64,000 bases of DNA, from assembly GCF_001179985.1 (NCBI RefSeq), contig NZ_CVSI01000058.1, positions 62,001 to 126,000 on the forward strand, read 5' to 3'. A model generated the notes under the pieces. That model ran no database searches. It had not been told where the DNA came from and saw only the letters and a list, made by a program, of their open reading frames with translations. This document shows positions 38,523 to 48,946 of this stretch, piece by piece. The stretch is from Candidatus Pelagibacter communis (GTDB lineage: Bacteria; Pseudomonadota; Alphaproteobacteria; Pelagibacterales; Pelagibacteraceae). Every line of letters starts with the position of its first letter. Position 1 is the first letter of the stretch. Position numbers and translations under genes: made by a program.

Positions 38523-39121
38523 TAAAGATTTTGCGCTACAACCATGCTTAAAAGCATAGGTAACGAAAGCAAAGTATTTGTTCTAGAAAACAACATTGCA
38601 ACTCTAGCTGATTTTGCTTTTGTGTCTGCATCTACCTCAACAATGCCTAATGCTTTTTTTTGATTTGGCCATATAACAAACCAAACATTGAATGCCATTA
38701 TTATACCCAGCCACATTCCAATTCCTATCGCAGTACTTTTTCCACCTCCTGACATAATACCTAATGTCATGGCATCATGAATATAGCCGTTTATATAACC
38801 TAATATTAACCCTGAAATGATTGTTGCAAGAGCCGCCCATCTAAACCAAAATAATGCTGCTGGAGCAATTACTTTACTAATTGCAGGTTTATGCTCATCT
38901 GGAATTTTAGACATATTCGGTATTTGAACAAAGTTAAAATACCACAATAATCCTATCCACATTATTCCAACTAAAACATGGATGTATCTGAATAGCCAAC
39001 TCCAGAACAATGTGTCAAAGTCAAAACCACCATTTTGAAAAAATAAAATGAGAAACAACACAATAGATAAAGCAAGTGATAGATGTACAGTTCTTGATAA
39101 TGAACTTAAGATATTTCCCAT
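38519..39121 (-). CDS. PuuD-like membrane protein without cytochrome domain
   Basis: 200 residues with five or so membrane helices. It resembles the membrane domain of the urate hydroxylase PuuD family, including RYIHVLVGIMWIGLLWYFNFVQ (about 46-67), where His and Trp/Gly residues are conserved. Known PuuD proteins carry a C-terminal cytochrome c domain; here the protein stops after the membrane part and no CxxCH motif is present. Substrate is therefore uncertain. It follows uvrA by 26 bases and shares its stop TTAA with secF. Confidence 0.72.
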   Translation of the reverse strand: MGNILSSLSRTVHLSLALSIVLFLILFFQNGGFDFDTLFWSWLFRYIHVLVGIMWIGLLWYFNFVQIPNMSKIPDEHKPAISKVIAPAALFWFRWAALATIISGLILGYINGYIHDAMTLGIMSGGGKSTAIGIGMWLGIIMAFNVWFVIWPNQKKALGIVEVDADTKAKSARVAMLFSRTNTLLSLPMLLSMVVAQNLY

Positions 39122-39147
39122 ATTTAATTATAACAAAATTTAATTAT

Positions 39148-42024
39148 TTATGCAATTTTTTTAAATTTACCGTTTAGTAAATTTTTTAAAAATTTACCTG
39201 TATAGCTTTTAGAAACATTGCAAATGCTCTCTGGATTTCCCTCTGCGATAATTTCTCCACCCTTTACACCACCGTCAGGGCCCATATCTATAATATGATC
39301 TGCTGTTTTTATCACATCTAAATTGTGCTCTATAACTATAACTGTATTGCCCGTTGCAACAAAGGTATGCAAAATTTCTAAAAGTTTTTTAATGTCATGT
39401 TGATGTAATCCTGTAGTAGGTTCATCAAGAATATATATAGTTCTACCTGTTGATCTTTTTGACAATTCTTTAGCTAGTTTAATTCTTTGTGCTTCTCCAC
39501 CAGATAATGTGGTTGCCTGTTGTCCAATTTTTATATAACCAAGTCCTACTTTTTTAAGTGTCAGTAACTTTGATCTAATATTTGATATATTTTCAAAAAA
39601 ATCACAACCCTCATCAACGGTCATATTTAATACATCAGCTATACTTTTATTTTTAAATTTAATTTCTAAAGTTTCTCTATTATATCTACTTCCTTTACAT
39701 TCATCACATGTTACATATACATCAGGAAGGAAATGCATTTCATAAGTTATAACACCGTCTCCTTCACAAGCCTCACATCGGCCGCCCTTAACATTAAATG
39801 AAAATCTACCTGGTTTATATCCTCTGCTTTTAGACTCTGGTAAATTAGTAAACCAATCTCTTATTGGTCCGAAAGCAGCTGTGTAAGTAGCAGGGTTAGA
39901 TCTTGGAGTTCTACCTATTGGTGATTGATCAATATCAATTACTTTATCTATCAGTTCAATTCCTTTAAATCCTTTAAACGGCATAGGAATTTTTCTTGAT
40001 TTGTTATTATTTAAACTCATATTCAAAGCATTAAATAAAGTTTGTAAAATTAAAGTAGATTTACCACTACCTGATACTCCAGTGATACAAGTAAAAGTTC
40101 CAAAAGGAATTTTTAAATCGACGTTTTTTAGATTATTACCTGAAGCACCAAGAATTTGTAAAAATCTTCCATTTTTACTTAATCTTCTTTTCTTTGGTAT
40201 TGGTATATAAAATTTATTACATAAGTATTTACCAGTTATACTTTTTTCATTTTTCTTTATCTCATCTAATCCACCATGAGCTATAACTTCTCCACCTTTA
40301 CTTCCAGCCTCTGGGCCTAAGTCAATGATGTAATCTGAATTTTCAATTGTCTCAGTATCATGCTCTACCACAATTACAGTGTTACCTAAATCTCTTAATC
40401 TTTTTAAAGCATTAATTAATTTTACATTGTCTTTCTGATGAAGACCAATAGATGGTTCATCCAGCACATAAAGAACACCGGTTAGACCAGAACCAATTTG
40501 GGAAGCCAACCTAATTCTTTGGGATTCTCCACCAGATAAAGTTCCTGACTCTCTTGATAAAGTTAAATAATCTAATCCAACATTTAATAAAAAATTTAGT
40601 CTTTCATTTATTTCTTTTAAAATGTGTTCTGCAATTTTTATTTGTCTTTCATCTAATTTCTCGTTTAAACACTTGAACCATTTTTCAGCATCTATAATAG
40701 ATTTTTCACATATTTCACTTATGTGTTGATTGTCTATTTTCACACATAATGCTTCTTCTTTTAATCTATACCCGTTACAAGCCTCACATTTAGTATCTGA
40801 TTGATATTGTGATATTTCCTCTCTTTTCCAATCACTATCAGTTTCTAAATATCTTCTTTCAAGATTATTTACTACACCCTCAAAAGTTTTTTTATGCGAA
40901 TATTTTTCATATCCATCATCGTAAGAAAACTTAATTTCCTCCTCATCTGAACCATATAAAATTATATCTTTTATTTTTTTTGGTAATTTTGACCATTTTT
41001 CATCTAAAGAAAAATTATAATGTTTCGCTAATGATGATAATGTTTGAGCATAATATAGTGAGCTTGATTTAGACCATGGCTCAATCGCACCTTCAGCAAT
41101 TGTCTTTTTTTCATTTGGAATAACAAGATTAGGATCTACATTTAATTTTATACCAATACCATCACATTCAACACATGCTCCATATGGACTATTAAATGAA
41201 AATAATCTTGGCTCAATTTCTTCTATAGTAAAACCGCTTTCAGGACACGCAAATTTAGAAGAAAATATTATTTTTTCTTTTTTTCTAAATTTAGCTGGTA
41301 ATGTTTCATTTTCGTATTCTACATATAATAATCCATTAGACAAATTAAGTGAAGTTTCGATACTTTCAGCTAAACGATTGCCTAAATCAGAATTTAGTAT
41401 TATCCTATCAACTAATATTTCTATTTCATGTTTTATTTTTTTATTTAATTCTGGGATGTTATCTATCTCATAAATTTTCCCATCAATCTTAATTTTTCGA
41501 AAACCTCTTTTTTTATAAGATAAAATTTCTTTTTTATATTCACCTTTACGACCTCTCACAATTGGTGAAAAAAGATAAATAGTACTTTTTTTTGGTAATG
41601 TTTTAATTTTATCTACAATTTGAGTTACTGTTTGTGATTTTATTTCTTTGCCAGTAAATGGTGAGTAGGGGATGCCAACTCTAGCAAATAATACTCTCAT
41701 ATAATCATATATTTCAGTAACAGTTGCTACTGTTGATCTAGGATTTTTTGACGTATTTTTTTGTTCAATAGATATTGCGGGACTTAAGCCTTCTATTAAA
41801 TCAACTTTAGGCTTTTTCATTTTATCTAAAAATTGTCTTGCATAAGCTGATAAACTTTCAACATATCTTCTTTGACCTTCGGCATAGATAGTATCAAAAG
41901 CTAGAGATGATTTTCCTGATCCTGACAGACCAGTTATTACTACAAATTTATCTTTTGGAATATCTAAAGAAATATTCCTTAAATTATGTTCTTTTGCCCC
42001 TTTAATAACTATCTTTTTAATCAT
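39148..42024 (-). CDS. uvrA: UvrABC excinuclease subunit A
   Basis: Damage-recognition ATPase of nucleotide excision repair. 958 residues with two ABC-type ATPase halves: Walker [15 protein letters not shown] near residue 32 and [16 protein letters not shown] in the second half; signatures [16 protein letters not shown] and [15 protein letters not shown]. Zinc-module cysteines are visible in [26 protein letters not shown] and [16 protein letters not shown]. Full-length. The start is 74 bases from the divergent ssb gene. No LexA-type box was recognised between them. Confidence 0.97.
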   Translation of the reverse strand: MIKKIVIKGAKEHNLRNISLDIPKDKFVVITGLSGSGKSSLAFDTIYAEGQRRYVESLSAYARQFLDKMKKPKVDLIEGLSPAISIEQKNTSKNPRSTVATVTEIYDYMRVLFARVGIPYSPFTGKEIKSQTVTQIVDKIKTLPKKSTIYLFSPIVRGRKGEYKKEILSYKKRGFRKIKIDGKIYEIDNIPELNKKIKHEIEILVDRIILNSDLGNRLAESIETSLNLSNGLLYVEYENETLPAKFRKKEKIIFSSKFACPESGFTIEEIEPRLFSFNSPYGACVECDGIGIKLNVDPNLVIPNEKKTIAEGAIEPWSKSSSLYYAQTLSSLAKHYNFSLDEKWSKLPKKIKDIILYGSDEEEIKFSYDDGYEKYSHKKTFEGVVNNLERRYLETDSDWKREEISQYQSDTKCEACNGYRLKEEALCVKIDNQHISEICEKSIIDAEKWFKCLNEKLDERQIKIAEHILKEINERLNFLLNVGLDYLTLSRESGTLSGGESQRIRLASQIGSGLTGVLYVLDEPSIGLHQKDNVKLINALKRLRDLGNTVIVVEHDTETIENSDYIIDLGPEAGSKGGEVIAHGGLDEIKKNEKSITGKYLCNKFYIPIPKKRRLSKNGRFLQILGASGNNLKNVDLKIPFGTFTCITGVSGSGKSTLILQTLFNALNMSLNNNKSRKIPMPFKGFKGIELIDKVIDIDQSPIGRTPRSNPATYTAAFGPIRDWFTNLPESKSRGYKPGRFSFNVKGGRCEACEGDGVITYEMHFLPDVYVTCDECKGSRYNRETLEIKFKNKSIADVLNMTVDEGCDFFENISNIRSKLLTLKKVGLGYIKIGQQATTLSGGEAQRIKLAKELSKRSTGRTIYILDEPTTGLHQHDIKKLLEILHTFVATGNTVIVIEHNLDVIKTADHIIDMGPDGGVKGGEIIAEGNPESICNVSKSYTGKFLKNLLNGKFKKIA

Positions 42025-42098
42025 CTTTTTTGTTGCTTTACTTCAATATTATTAATAATCAAACCTTTTCTATGATATAATAAAATCATTAAAATATT

Positions 42099-42542
42099 AT
42101 GGCTGGAAGTTTAAATAAAGTACTATTAATTGGACGATTAGGCGCAGATCCTGAAATTAAGCAAATGGTTAATGGTAAAAGTGTTGCTAGACTTAGTTTA
42201 GCTACTAGCCAAAGCTGGAAAGATAAAAACACTGGAGAAAAAAAAGAAAAAACTGAATGGCACCGTGTGGTTGTATTTAATGAGGGTTTAGTAAATGTGG
42301 TTCAACAATATCTGAAAAAAGGCGCTCAAATTTATGTTGAAGGTCAATTGACAACTAGAAAATGGAAAGATGAACAATCTGGCCAAGATAAATATTCTAC
42401 TGAAATTGTTATACAAGGTTACAACTCATCACTGACAATGTTAGGAGGAGGTGGTGGTACTTCTAATTTAACTTCATCAAATAACAATCAAGAAGTATCG
42501 CAGATAACAGATAATAATCTTGATGATGATATACCTTTTTAA
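42099..42542 (+). CDS. ssb: Single-stranded DNA-binding protein
   Basis: Coats single-stranded DNA in replication and repair. 147 residues: an OB-fold (about 1-110) starting [19 protein letters not shown] with [10 protein letters not shown], a Gly/Ser/Asn-rich linker, and the conserved acidic C-terminal tip DDDIPF that binds partner proteins. It is divergent from uvrA. A TATAAT at 42076-42081 may be its -10 box, without a clear -35. gyrA starts five bases after its stop. Confidence 0.96.
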   Translation: MAGSLNKVLLIGRLGADPEIKQMVNGKSVARLSLATSQSWKDKNTGEKKEKTEWHRVVVFNEGLVNVVQQYLKKGAQIYVEGQLTTRKWKDEQSGQDKYSTEIVIQGYNSSLTMLGGGGGTSNLTSSNNNQEVSQITDNNLDDDIPF

Positions 42543-42547
42543 CTTTT

Positions 42548-45091
42548 ATGGACAAAAGTGAAATAGATCAAAAATCTAAAATAAAACCTATTGCTATGTA
42601 CGACGAGATGAGCTCGTCATACTTATCATATGCAATGAGCGTTATTGTTAGCAGAGCATTACCTGATATTAGAGATGGATTAAAACCAGTACACAGAAGA
42701 ATAATTTATGCCATGTACAAAGGAGGCTTTGATTGGTCAAAACAATTTAGAAAATCTGCCAGAATTGTCGGTGATGTTATTGGTAAATATCATCCTCATG
42801 GAGATCAGGCTGTTTATGATGCTTTAGTTAGAATGGTACAAGATTTTTCAATGAGTGTTCCACTTATTGATGGACAAGGAAACTTTGGTTCTGTCGACGG
42901 AGATCCACCTGCTGCGATGAGATATACAGAGACCAGACTTTCTAAAATAGCTGAGTATTTAATCGAGGATATAGAAAAAAATACTGTAGATTTTAAAAGC
43001 AATTATGATGAAACAGAAAAAGAACCGGTTGTTTTACCAGCTCAATATCCAAATTTATTAGTTAATGGTGCTGGAGGAATAGCAGTTGGAATGGCGACCA
43101 GTATACCACCACATAATCTTGGTGAGGTAATAAATGCTACACAAGCTTTAATTAATAATAAAGATATTAAAATTAATGAATTAATGAAACATATACCTGG
43201 TCCAGATTTTCCAACTGGAGGAACAATAATTGGCAAAGATATAATCAAAACGGGTTATAAAACAGGCAGAGGTTCTTTTAAAATTAGAGGAGATATCAAA
43301 ATAGAACAGTTAAAAAATGGTAAAGAAAGATTAGTAATCATAAATATTCCCTATCAAATAAATAAATCTGTATTAAATGAAAAGATTGTAGAATTAATAA
43401 GAGATAAAAAAATTGAGGGTGTTAGTGACATTAGAGATGAATCAAATAGGGAAGGGATTAGAGTTGCAATAGATTTAAAAAGAAATACTGAACCAGAAAC
43501 TGTTAAAAGACAACTTTATAAATACACATCTTTGGAATCTTCATTCAGTTTTAACACTTTAGCAATTGTAGACAAGAAACCGAAAAATTGTAATTTAAAA
43601 GATTTCTTAGAGTCTTTTCTTAAATTTAGAGAAGATGTAGTAACAAAAAAAACAAAATTTGATTTAAAAAAAGCAGAAGACAGGGCTCACATTTTAATAG
43701 GACTTTCGGTAGCGGTAGAAAATATTGATAAGATTATTAAGATAATTAGAAATTCAAAAAATCCTGAAATTGCAAAAGAAACATTAGTTAAAACAAAATG
43801 GAAAATTAATTCAACTCAAAAATTTATTAAACTTATAGAGAAAAAAAATACTATCGCAGCATACTCTTTTTCAATTGATCAAGTAAATTCTATTTTAGAA
43901 TTAAGATTACAAAAACTTACAGCTTTGGGTATCAATGAAATAGAAGCAGAGATTAAAAAATTGTCTGAATTAATTATACAATATAAAAAAATTCTAACTT
44001 CTAGAAAAGAATTATTAAAAGTAATCAATAACGATTTAAATTTAATTAAAGAAAAATATTCTAATCCAAGGAGAACAAAAATAATTGATGCTATATTAAA
44101 TTACGACATTGAGGAAACTATTCAAAAAGAATCAGTAATTATAACTGTAACACTACAAGGTTACATTAAGCGAGGTGCTTTAAGTAGTGTACGGGCACAG
44201 AAAAGAGGCGGAAAAGGAAAGGCTGGAATTAAAACTAGAGAACAAGATTCTGTTGTGCAAACTTTGTCTGTGAACACACATACATCAGTCCTCTTTTTTT
44301 CAACAGAGGGATTAGTATATAAATTAAAAGCGTGGAAAATACCGGAGGGAACTTCTATTTCAAGAGGCAAGTCTTTGTATAACATTTTACCTTTAAAAAA
44401 TCATCAATCTATAAGCTCTATAATGCCTTTGCCTGAAGAAAAATCAGAGTGGAAAAATCTTAATATAGTTTTTGCAACCTCAAAAGGTAAAATAAGAAAA
44501 AATTCTCTTGAAGATTTTATTAATATAAACGCATCTGGAAAAATTGCGATGAAACTTGATCCTGACGACAAAATTATCGGCGTAAAAATATGCAGAGAGG
44601 ATCAAGATATTATACTTAGTTCGCTAAACGGAAAATCTATAAGATTTAACGTTGAAAAGATTAGATTGTTTAAAGGAAGATCTTCTAAGGGAATAAGAGG
44701 TATAAATCTAAAAGAAAAAGATTTGATCGTATCGTTGTCAACTATTGATAAAGATACAAAAAATGGAAAAAAAGGTGATAAATTTATTTTATCAATCACC
44801 GAAAATGGCTTTGGAAAAAGAACTGCTTCAAATGATTTTAGGGTAACAAATAGAGGGGGAAAAGGAATAATAAGTATAGTTAATTCCTCTAGAAATGGAA
44901 ATGTGTCTTCTTCGTTCCCAGTTTTTGAGGGTGATGAAATTTTGATATCAACAAATAAGGGAAGGGTAATTAGAGTTGCGGTTAAAGAAATAAGAATTGC
45001 CGGACGTAATACTCAAGGAGTTAGAATAATTAGATTATCAGGAGATGAAAAAGTTGTTTCAGCAATAAAAATTGATGATAACTTACTATAA
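42548..45091 (+). CDS. gyrA: DNA gyrase subunit A
   Basis: Breakage-reunion subunit of gyrase. 847 residues: winged-helix domain with the catalytic Tyr in [10 protein letters not shown] (about residue 126), the quinolone-pocket stretch [13 protein letters not shown], coiled-coil tower, and C-terminal beta-pinwheel with the GyrA box [10 protein letters not shown] (distinguishing gyrase from topoisomerase IV). The residue matching E. coli Ser83 is Gln, seen in the sequence. The start of coaD overlaps its stop (TAATG). Confidence 0.97.
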   Translation: MDKSEIDQKSKIKPIAMYDEMSSSYLSYAMSVIVSRALPDIRDGLKPVHRRIIYAMYKGGFDWSKQFRKSARIVGDVIGKYHPHGDQAVYDALVRMVQDFSMSVPLIDGQGNFGSVDGDPPAAMRYTETRLSKIAEYLIEDIEKNTVDFKSNYDETEKEPVVLPAQYPNLLVNGAGGIAVGMATSIPPHNLGEVINATQALINNKDIKINELMKHIPGPDFPTGGTIIGKDIIKTGYKTGRGSFKIRGDIKIEQLKNGKERLVIINIPYQINKSVLNEKIVELIRDKKIEGVSDIRDESNREGIRVAIDLKRNTEPETVKRQLYKYTSLESSFSFNTLAIVDKKPKNCNLKDFLESFLKFREDVVTKKTKFDLKKAEDRAHILIGLSVAVENIDKIIKIIRNSKNPEIAKETLVKTKWKINSTQKFIKLIEKKNTIAAYSFSIDQVNSILELRLQKLTALGINEIEAEIKKLSELIIQYKKILTSRKELLKVINNDLNLIKEKYSNPRRTKIIDAILNYDIEETIQKESVIITVTLQGYIKRGALSSVRAQKRGGKGKAGIKTREQDSVVQTLSVNTHTSVLFFSTEGLVYKLKAWKIPEGTSISRGKSLYNILPLKNHQSISSIMPLPEEKSEWKNLNIVFATSKGKIRKNSLEDFININASGKIAMKLDPDDKIIGVKICREDQDIILSSLNGKSIRFNVEKIRLFKGRSSKGIRGINLKEKDLIVSLSTIDKDTKNGKKGDKFILSITENGFGKRTASNDFRVTNRGGKGIISIVNSSRNGNVSSSFPVFEGDEILISTNKGRVIRVAVKEIRIAGRNTQGVRIIRLSGDEKVVSAIKIDDNLL

Positions 45092-45585
45092 TGAAAAAAG
45101 TTATTTATCCAGGAACATTTGACCCAATTACTTTTGGCCATATAGATTTAATTAAAAAAGCATTAAATATTTTTGATAACCTTATAGTTGCGGTTTCAGA
45201 TGGTAATAATAAAGAATATTTATTTTCAGCTGAAGAGAGAGAATATTTAGTTAAAAAATCTCTTTTTAATGATCTTAAATTTAAAAAAAATCAAGTAAAA
45301 GTAGTAATATTTAATACGTTGACTACTGATTTTTGCAAAAAAATGAAATCCAATGTTATACTTAGAGGACTTAGGGCAACCTCAGATTTTGAATATGAGT
45401 TTCAACTTTCTGGAATGAATAAAAAATTAAATGATAAAATAGAAACTGTATTTTTAATGTCTGACCCTCAGAATCAAATTATTTCATCTAAATTAGTAAA
45501 AGAGATAGCTGATTTAAAAGGAAATGTAAAAAAATTTACTACTAAAAGTGTATTAAAACATTTAAAATTAAAATTAAATGGTTAG
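45091..45585 (+). CDS. coaD: Phosphopantetheine adenylyltransferase
   Basis: Penultimate step of coenzyme A synthesis, forming dephospho-CoA. 164 residues with the nucleotidyltransferase motif YPGTFDPITFGHIDLI (residues 5-20, TxGH-type GHID), RGLRATSDFEYEFQLSGMN and SSKLVKEIADLKGNV. Typical length. It overlaps the following cyclophilin gene by eight bases. Confidence 0.97.
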   Translation: MKKVIYPGTFDPITFGHIDLIKKALNIFDNLIVAVSDGNNKEYLFSAEEREYLVKKSLFNDLKFKKNQVKVVIFNTLTTDFCKKMKSNVILRGLRATSDFEYEFQLSGMNKKLNDKIETVFLMSDPQNQIISSKLVKEIADLKGNVKKFTTKSVLKHLKLKLNG

Positions 45586-46129
45586 AGTATTTATCTTAAT
45601 ATTTATATTTATTAGTTCTAATTTATTGGCGGAGGAAAATACTATGATTTTAAAATTAAAAGATGGTGAAGTAAAAATTGAATTATTTCCAGATGTAGCA
45701 CCTGGACATGTTAAAAGAATTAAAGAATTAGCGAATTCAGGAAAATACAACGGTGTTGTATTTCATAGAGTAATAGATGGATTTATGGCACAAACAGGTG
45801 ATGTACAATTTGGTAATTCGGACAGCAAAGAATTTAATTTGAGTAGAGCAGGTATGGGCGGTTCTGATTTACCAGATTTAAAAGCTGAATTTAATAATTT
45901 GCCACATGAAAGAGGAACATTGTCTATGGCCAGATCTCAAAATCCAGATAGTGCTAATAGTCAGTTCTTTATTTGTTTTCAACCAGCTCCATTTTTAGAC
46001 AGACAATATACTGTATTTGGCAAAGTAATTAGTGGAATGGAATTTGTTGATAAAATTAAAAGAGGCGACTCAAATAATAACGGAGCTGTGACTGATCCAG
46101 ATAAGATAATATTTTTTAAATCAGAATAA
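45578..46129 (+). CDS. Periplasmic peptidyl-prolyl cis-trans isomerase (cyclophilin)
   Basis: Folding catalyst for exported proteins. 183 residues: a signal peptide (about 1-18, VFILIFIFISSNLLAEE), then a cyclophilin domain with VVFHRVIDGFMAQTGD, FNNLPHERGTLSMARSQNPDSANSQFFIC and the C-terminal KVISGMEFVDKI. Catalytic Arg in FHRVIDGF, and Phe/Gln of the PPIase site are present. The order gyrA-coaD-ppi-tgt is the usual alphaproteobacterial one, minus queA between ppi and tgt. Confidence 0.94.
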   Translation: MVRVFILIFIFISSNLLAEENTMILKLKDGEVKIELFPDVAPGHVKRIKELANSGKYNGVVFHRVIDGFMAQTGDVQFGNSDSKEFNLSRAGMGGSDLPDLKAEFNNLPHERGTLSMARSQNPDSANSQFFICFQPAPFLDRQYTVFGKVISGMEFVDKIKRGDSNNNGAVTDPDKIIFFKSE

Positions 46130-46138
46130 TTTTAGTTA

Positions 46139-47251
46139 ATGACATTAAAAAAATTTAATTTTAATGTTCTTAAAAAAGATAAATTTGCAAGACTTGGAAA
46201 AATAATTACTAGCCGTGGTACAATAGATACTCCAGTATTTATGCCAGTTGGAACCCAGGCAACTGTTAAAGGTACATTTATTAAAGACGTTATTAAGGCT
46301 GGAAGTCAAATTGTTTTATCCAATACTTACCATTTAATGATTAGACCTGGTGCAGATAGAGTAAAAAAAGCTGGTGGTTTACATAATTTTATGAACTGTA
46401 AAGTACCAATCTTAACTGATTCTGGCGGTTATCAAATTATGTCATTATCTAAGTTAAACAAAATTGATAGATCTAAAGGTGCAATATTTAATTCTCATAT
46501 TGATGGAAAAAAATTCATATTAAGCCCAGAACAAAGTATTAAAATTCAAAAAAAACTAAACTCAGATATTGTTATGGTACTAGATGAATGTCCAAGAAAA
46601 ACATTAAGCTATGATACGATTTTGAATGCTGTAATTTTATCAACTGAGTGGGCGAAACGATCAAAAAAAGAATTTGGAAGAAACAAACATAAAGCTCTTT
46701 TTGGTATTGTTCAAGGAGGTTTATTTAATGATCTTAGATTAAAGTCTCTAAAAGAATTAATTAAAATTGGATTTGATGGATATGCTATAGGGGGATTGGC
46801 CGTAGGGGACTCTCAAAAAGAGATGTTTAAGGTTTTGGATTATCTTAAGAACTACATGCCTATCAATAAACCTAGATATTTAATGGGTGTTGGGACACCT
46901 TCAGATATACTTGGATCTGTAATGCGCGGCGTTGATATGTTTGATTGTGTATTACCAACTAGGGCTGGTAGAACTGGCCTAGCATTTACTTGGAACGGAA
47001 GAGTAAATATTAGAAACGCAAAATACAAAAAAGACAACAAACCACTCGATGAATCGGTAAAAATATTTGATTTAAACAAATACTCTAAAAATTACATCAA
47101 TCACTTATTCAATACTAACGAAATGTTAGGCTCTATGATTCTTACATTAAATAATATTAATTTTTATCAAGAATTAATGTTTGAGATTAGAAAGAATATT
47201 AAAAGAGGCACTTTTACCAAATTTTATACAAAATATGCTAATAAGTTATAA
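46139..47251 (+). CDS. tgt: tRNA-guanine transglycosylase lacking zinc-ligand cysteines
   Basis: Would exchange guanine-34 for the queuine precursor preQ1 in GUN tRNAs. 370 residues with TIM-barrel motifs intact: general acid Asp in LTDSGGYQIMSL, GGLAVGDSQKEM, and the nucleophile Asp in VDMFDCVLPTRAGR. Unusual: the C-terminal zinc site, normally CxCxxC ... H, reads PLDESVKIFDLNKYSKNYINHL, so the three cysteines are Val, Ile and Leu and only the His remains. The Glu of the GGLAVGE substrate loop is Asp. The queA gene commonly found just upstream is absent. Activity is therefore uncertain. Confidence 0.9.
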   Translation: MTLKKFNFNVLKKDKFARLGKIITSRGTIDTPVFMPVGTQATVKGTFIKDVIKAGSQIVLSNTYHLMIRPGADRVKKAGGLHNFMNCKVPILTDSGGYQIMSLSKLNKIDRSKGAIFNSHIDGKKFILSPEQSIKIQKKLNSDIVMVLDECPRKTLSYDTILNAVILSTEWAKRSKKEFGRNKHKALFGIVQGGLFNDLRLKSLKELIKIGFDGYAIGGLAVGDSQKEMFKVLDYLKNYMPINKPRYLMGVGTPSDILGSVMRGVDMFDCVLPTRAGRTGLAFTWNGRVNIRNAKYKKDNKPLDESVKIFDLNKYSKNYINHLFNTNEMLGSMILTLNNINFYQELMFEIRKNIKRGTFTKFYTKYANKL

Positions 47252-47260
47252 AATTTCGCA

Positions 47261-47288
47261 TTGATAATTAAAAAATAATCACTATAAA
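47261..47288 (+). promoter_or_regulatory. Promoter of tRNA-Lys
   Basis: TTGATA (47261-47266) and TATAAA (47283-47288) are 16 bases apart, in the gap after tgt. The implied transcription start is a few bases before the mature tRNA at 47303. Confidence 0.65.
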
Positions 47289-47302
47289 AGTCAATTCTTT
47301 GT

Positions 47303-47378
<76 letters not shown>

Positions 47379-47391
47379 GTTTAAATAATAT

Positions 47392-48210
47392 TTAAATTGG
47401 TGGATACTCATATCTAATTTCGTCAATCCAACCATTAATGTTTTCAATTCTTTTCGTTGATGAAGGGTGTGTATTGAGGAATACTGGCGGTTCCTTACCT
47501 TTATTTGCCTCTTTCATTCTCTCCCATATTTTTGTTGTTTCTCTAATATCGTATCCAGATAAGGATGAAAAAATTAAACCTAAATAATCAGCCTCGGACT
47601 CTTGCTTACGATTAAATGGATTCATGATTCCAATCTTAGATAATAACCCAACTGTATCCATACCAGTTGTTCGGTTGACTTGTGAAATTTTTCCACCAGA
47701 AAATATATCTAATAATTGGGTACTAGTTTGCAGAACAACACTTCTACTTGCTCTTTCAACTGAATGTTTTGCAACAGCATGAGCAACCTCATGACCCATG
47801 ACAGCTGCTAAACCATCTTCATTTTTTGTAATTTCTAGCATACCTGTATAAACAGCAATTTTTCCCCCTGGCATACACCATGCATTTTTCATTTTTTTAT
47901 TATCTATCAATATATATTCCCATTGAAAATTAGATGTTGGGTCTGGAATATCTTTATTATCAAAATACTGACTAATTGAGTCTTCCATTTTTTTACCAAT
48001 TTCCTTAATAAGATTTAGTGATTTTATATCATCACTTAATTTCTCCTTTTCTTTAACTTTCTCATATAATTGAGCAGCTTGCGCATTTAGTTTTGCTTCA
48101 GGTATTAGCTTTAATTGTTTTCTATCTGTTATTGGTACTGTTCCACATGATGTAAGAAAATAACCGCAACATCCACAACCAACTAAATTTAGAAATTTTC
48201 TTCTATCCAT
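47392..48210 (-). CDS. M48-family metallopeptidase lipoprotein
   Basis: Zinc peptidase of the LoiP/YcaL/BepA type, likely membrane-anchored in the periplasm. 272 residues: N terminus DRRKFLNLVGCGCCGYFLTSCG with a twin-arginine-like RRKFL and a lipobox LTSC (lipidated Cys 22), catalytic HExxH in MGHEVAHAVAKHS (about 140-152), and the third-ligand Glu in RKQESEADYLGLIF. Three cysteines (12, 14, 15) in the signal's hydrophobic core are unusual. It converges with tRNA-Lys; export by the Tat system is inferred from the RR pair. Confidence 0.88.
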   Translation of the reverse strand: MDRRKFLNLVGCGCCGYFLTSCGTVPITDRKQLKLIPEAKLNAQAAQLYEKVKEKEKLSDDIKSLNLIKEIGKKMEDSISQYFDNKDIPDPTSNFQWEYILIDNKKMKNAWCMPGGKIAVYTGMLEITKNEDGLAAVMGHEVAHAVAKHSVERASRSVVLQTSTQLLDIFSGGKISQVNRTTGMDTVGLLSKIGIMNPFNRKQESEADYLGLIFSSLSGYDIRETTKIWERMKEANKGKEPPVFLNTHPSSTKRIENINGWIDEIRYEYPPI

Positions 48211-48252
48211 AATAATTATTTTCTTGTATTAATGATAATTTATAAAATATAT

Positions 48253-48330
48253 ATGAATTTAAACAATAAAATATTGTTATTTTTGTTTATTATCGCACTA
48301 ATATTCGTTATTTATTCGTCTTACAACTAA
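48253..48330 (+). CDS. Possible 25-residue membrane microprotein
   Basis: A short frame, MNLNNKILLFLFIIALIFV and a few further residues, predicted to form a single membrane helix. It ends one base before the ATG of the DUF502 gene, so it could be a coupled leader peptide or tiny membrane protein. There is no clear ribosome-binding site, and short T-rich frames arise easily by chance here. Confidence 0.25.
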   Translation: MNLNNKILLFLFIIALIFVIYSSYN

Positions 48331-48331
48331 T

Positions 48332-48946
48332 ATGTCTGATAAAAAAAAAATTTCTATTTTAGCTAGATTAAGAAATTATTTTTTAGCCGGCATTGTGGTT
48401 CTTGTCCCAATTGGATTTACTTTATATTTAACAATTTTTTTAATCAAAATTTCATCCAAACTTCTTCCAAATGAAATAAATCCAAATAATTATTTACCTT
48501 TTTCGATACCAGGCTTAGAAATTTTATTATCTGTTATTATAATAATTATTGTTGGTGGAATTTCTTTATCCTTTTTTGGAAAAAGAATAGTTTCATTAAT
48601 TAATGACATATTTAAAAAGATACCTATTCTAAGAACTATATATTCTGCAATAGGTCAAATGACACAAAGTTTTACTTCAACAGGAAAAGATAAAAAAAGT
48701 GTTGTTTTAGTTGAGTATCCAAAAAAAGGATCGTGGGCTGTAGGATTTGCCACAAAAGAAAACGAAGGAGAGATTAGTAAAAAAGTCAACAAGCAAATGA
48801 TCAATGTATTTGTACCAACCACTCCTAATCCTACAAGTGGATTTTTACTAATGTATCCTAAAGATGAAGTGATTTATTTGGATATGTCATTCGAAGAAGC
48901 TTCAAAATTTATAGTTTCTGCTGGAACATCAGATCCATCAAATTAA
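48332..48946 (+). CDS. DUF502 family membrane protein
   Basis: 204 residues: two N-terminal membrane helices (about 15-37 and 54-78), the family-typical LRNYFLAGIVVLVPIGFTLYL, IPILRTIYSAIGQMTQSF and VFVPTTPNPTSGFLLMYPKDEV. DUF502 proteins are widespread in proteobacteria and plants (COV-like); role unknown. Its stop shares a TTAA with the facing recG stop. Confidence 0.9.
   Translation: MSDKKKISILARLRNYFLAGIVVLVPIGFTLYLTIFLIKISSKLLPNEINPNNYLPFSIPGLEILLSVIIIIIVGGISLSFFGKRIVSLINDIFKKIPILRTIYSAIGQMTQSFTSTGKDKKSVVLVEYPKKGSWAVGFATKENEGEISKKVNKQMINVFVPTTPNPTSGFLLMYPKDEVIYLDMSFEEASKFIVSAGTSDPSN

Noticed and set aside
42025-42098. Possible LexA operator between uvrA and ssb
   Set aside because: No convincing SOS-type palindrome or direct repeat was found in the 74-base gap.
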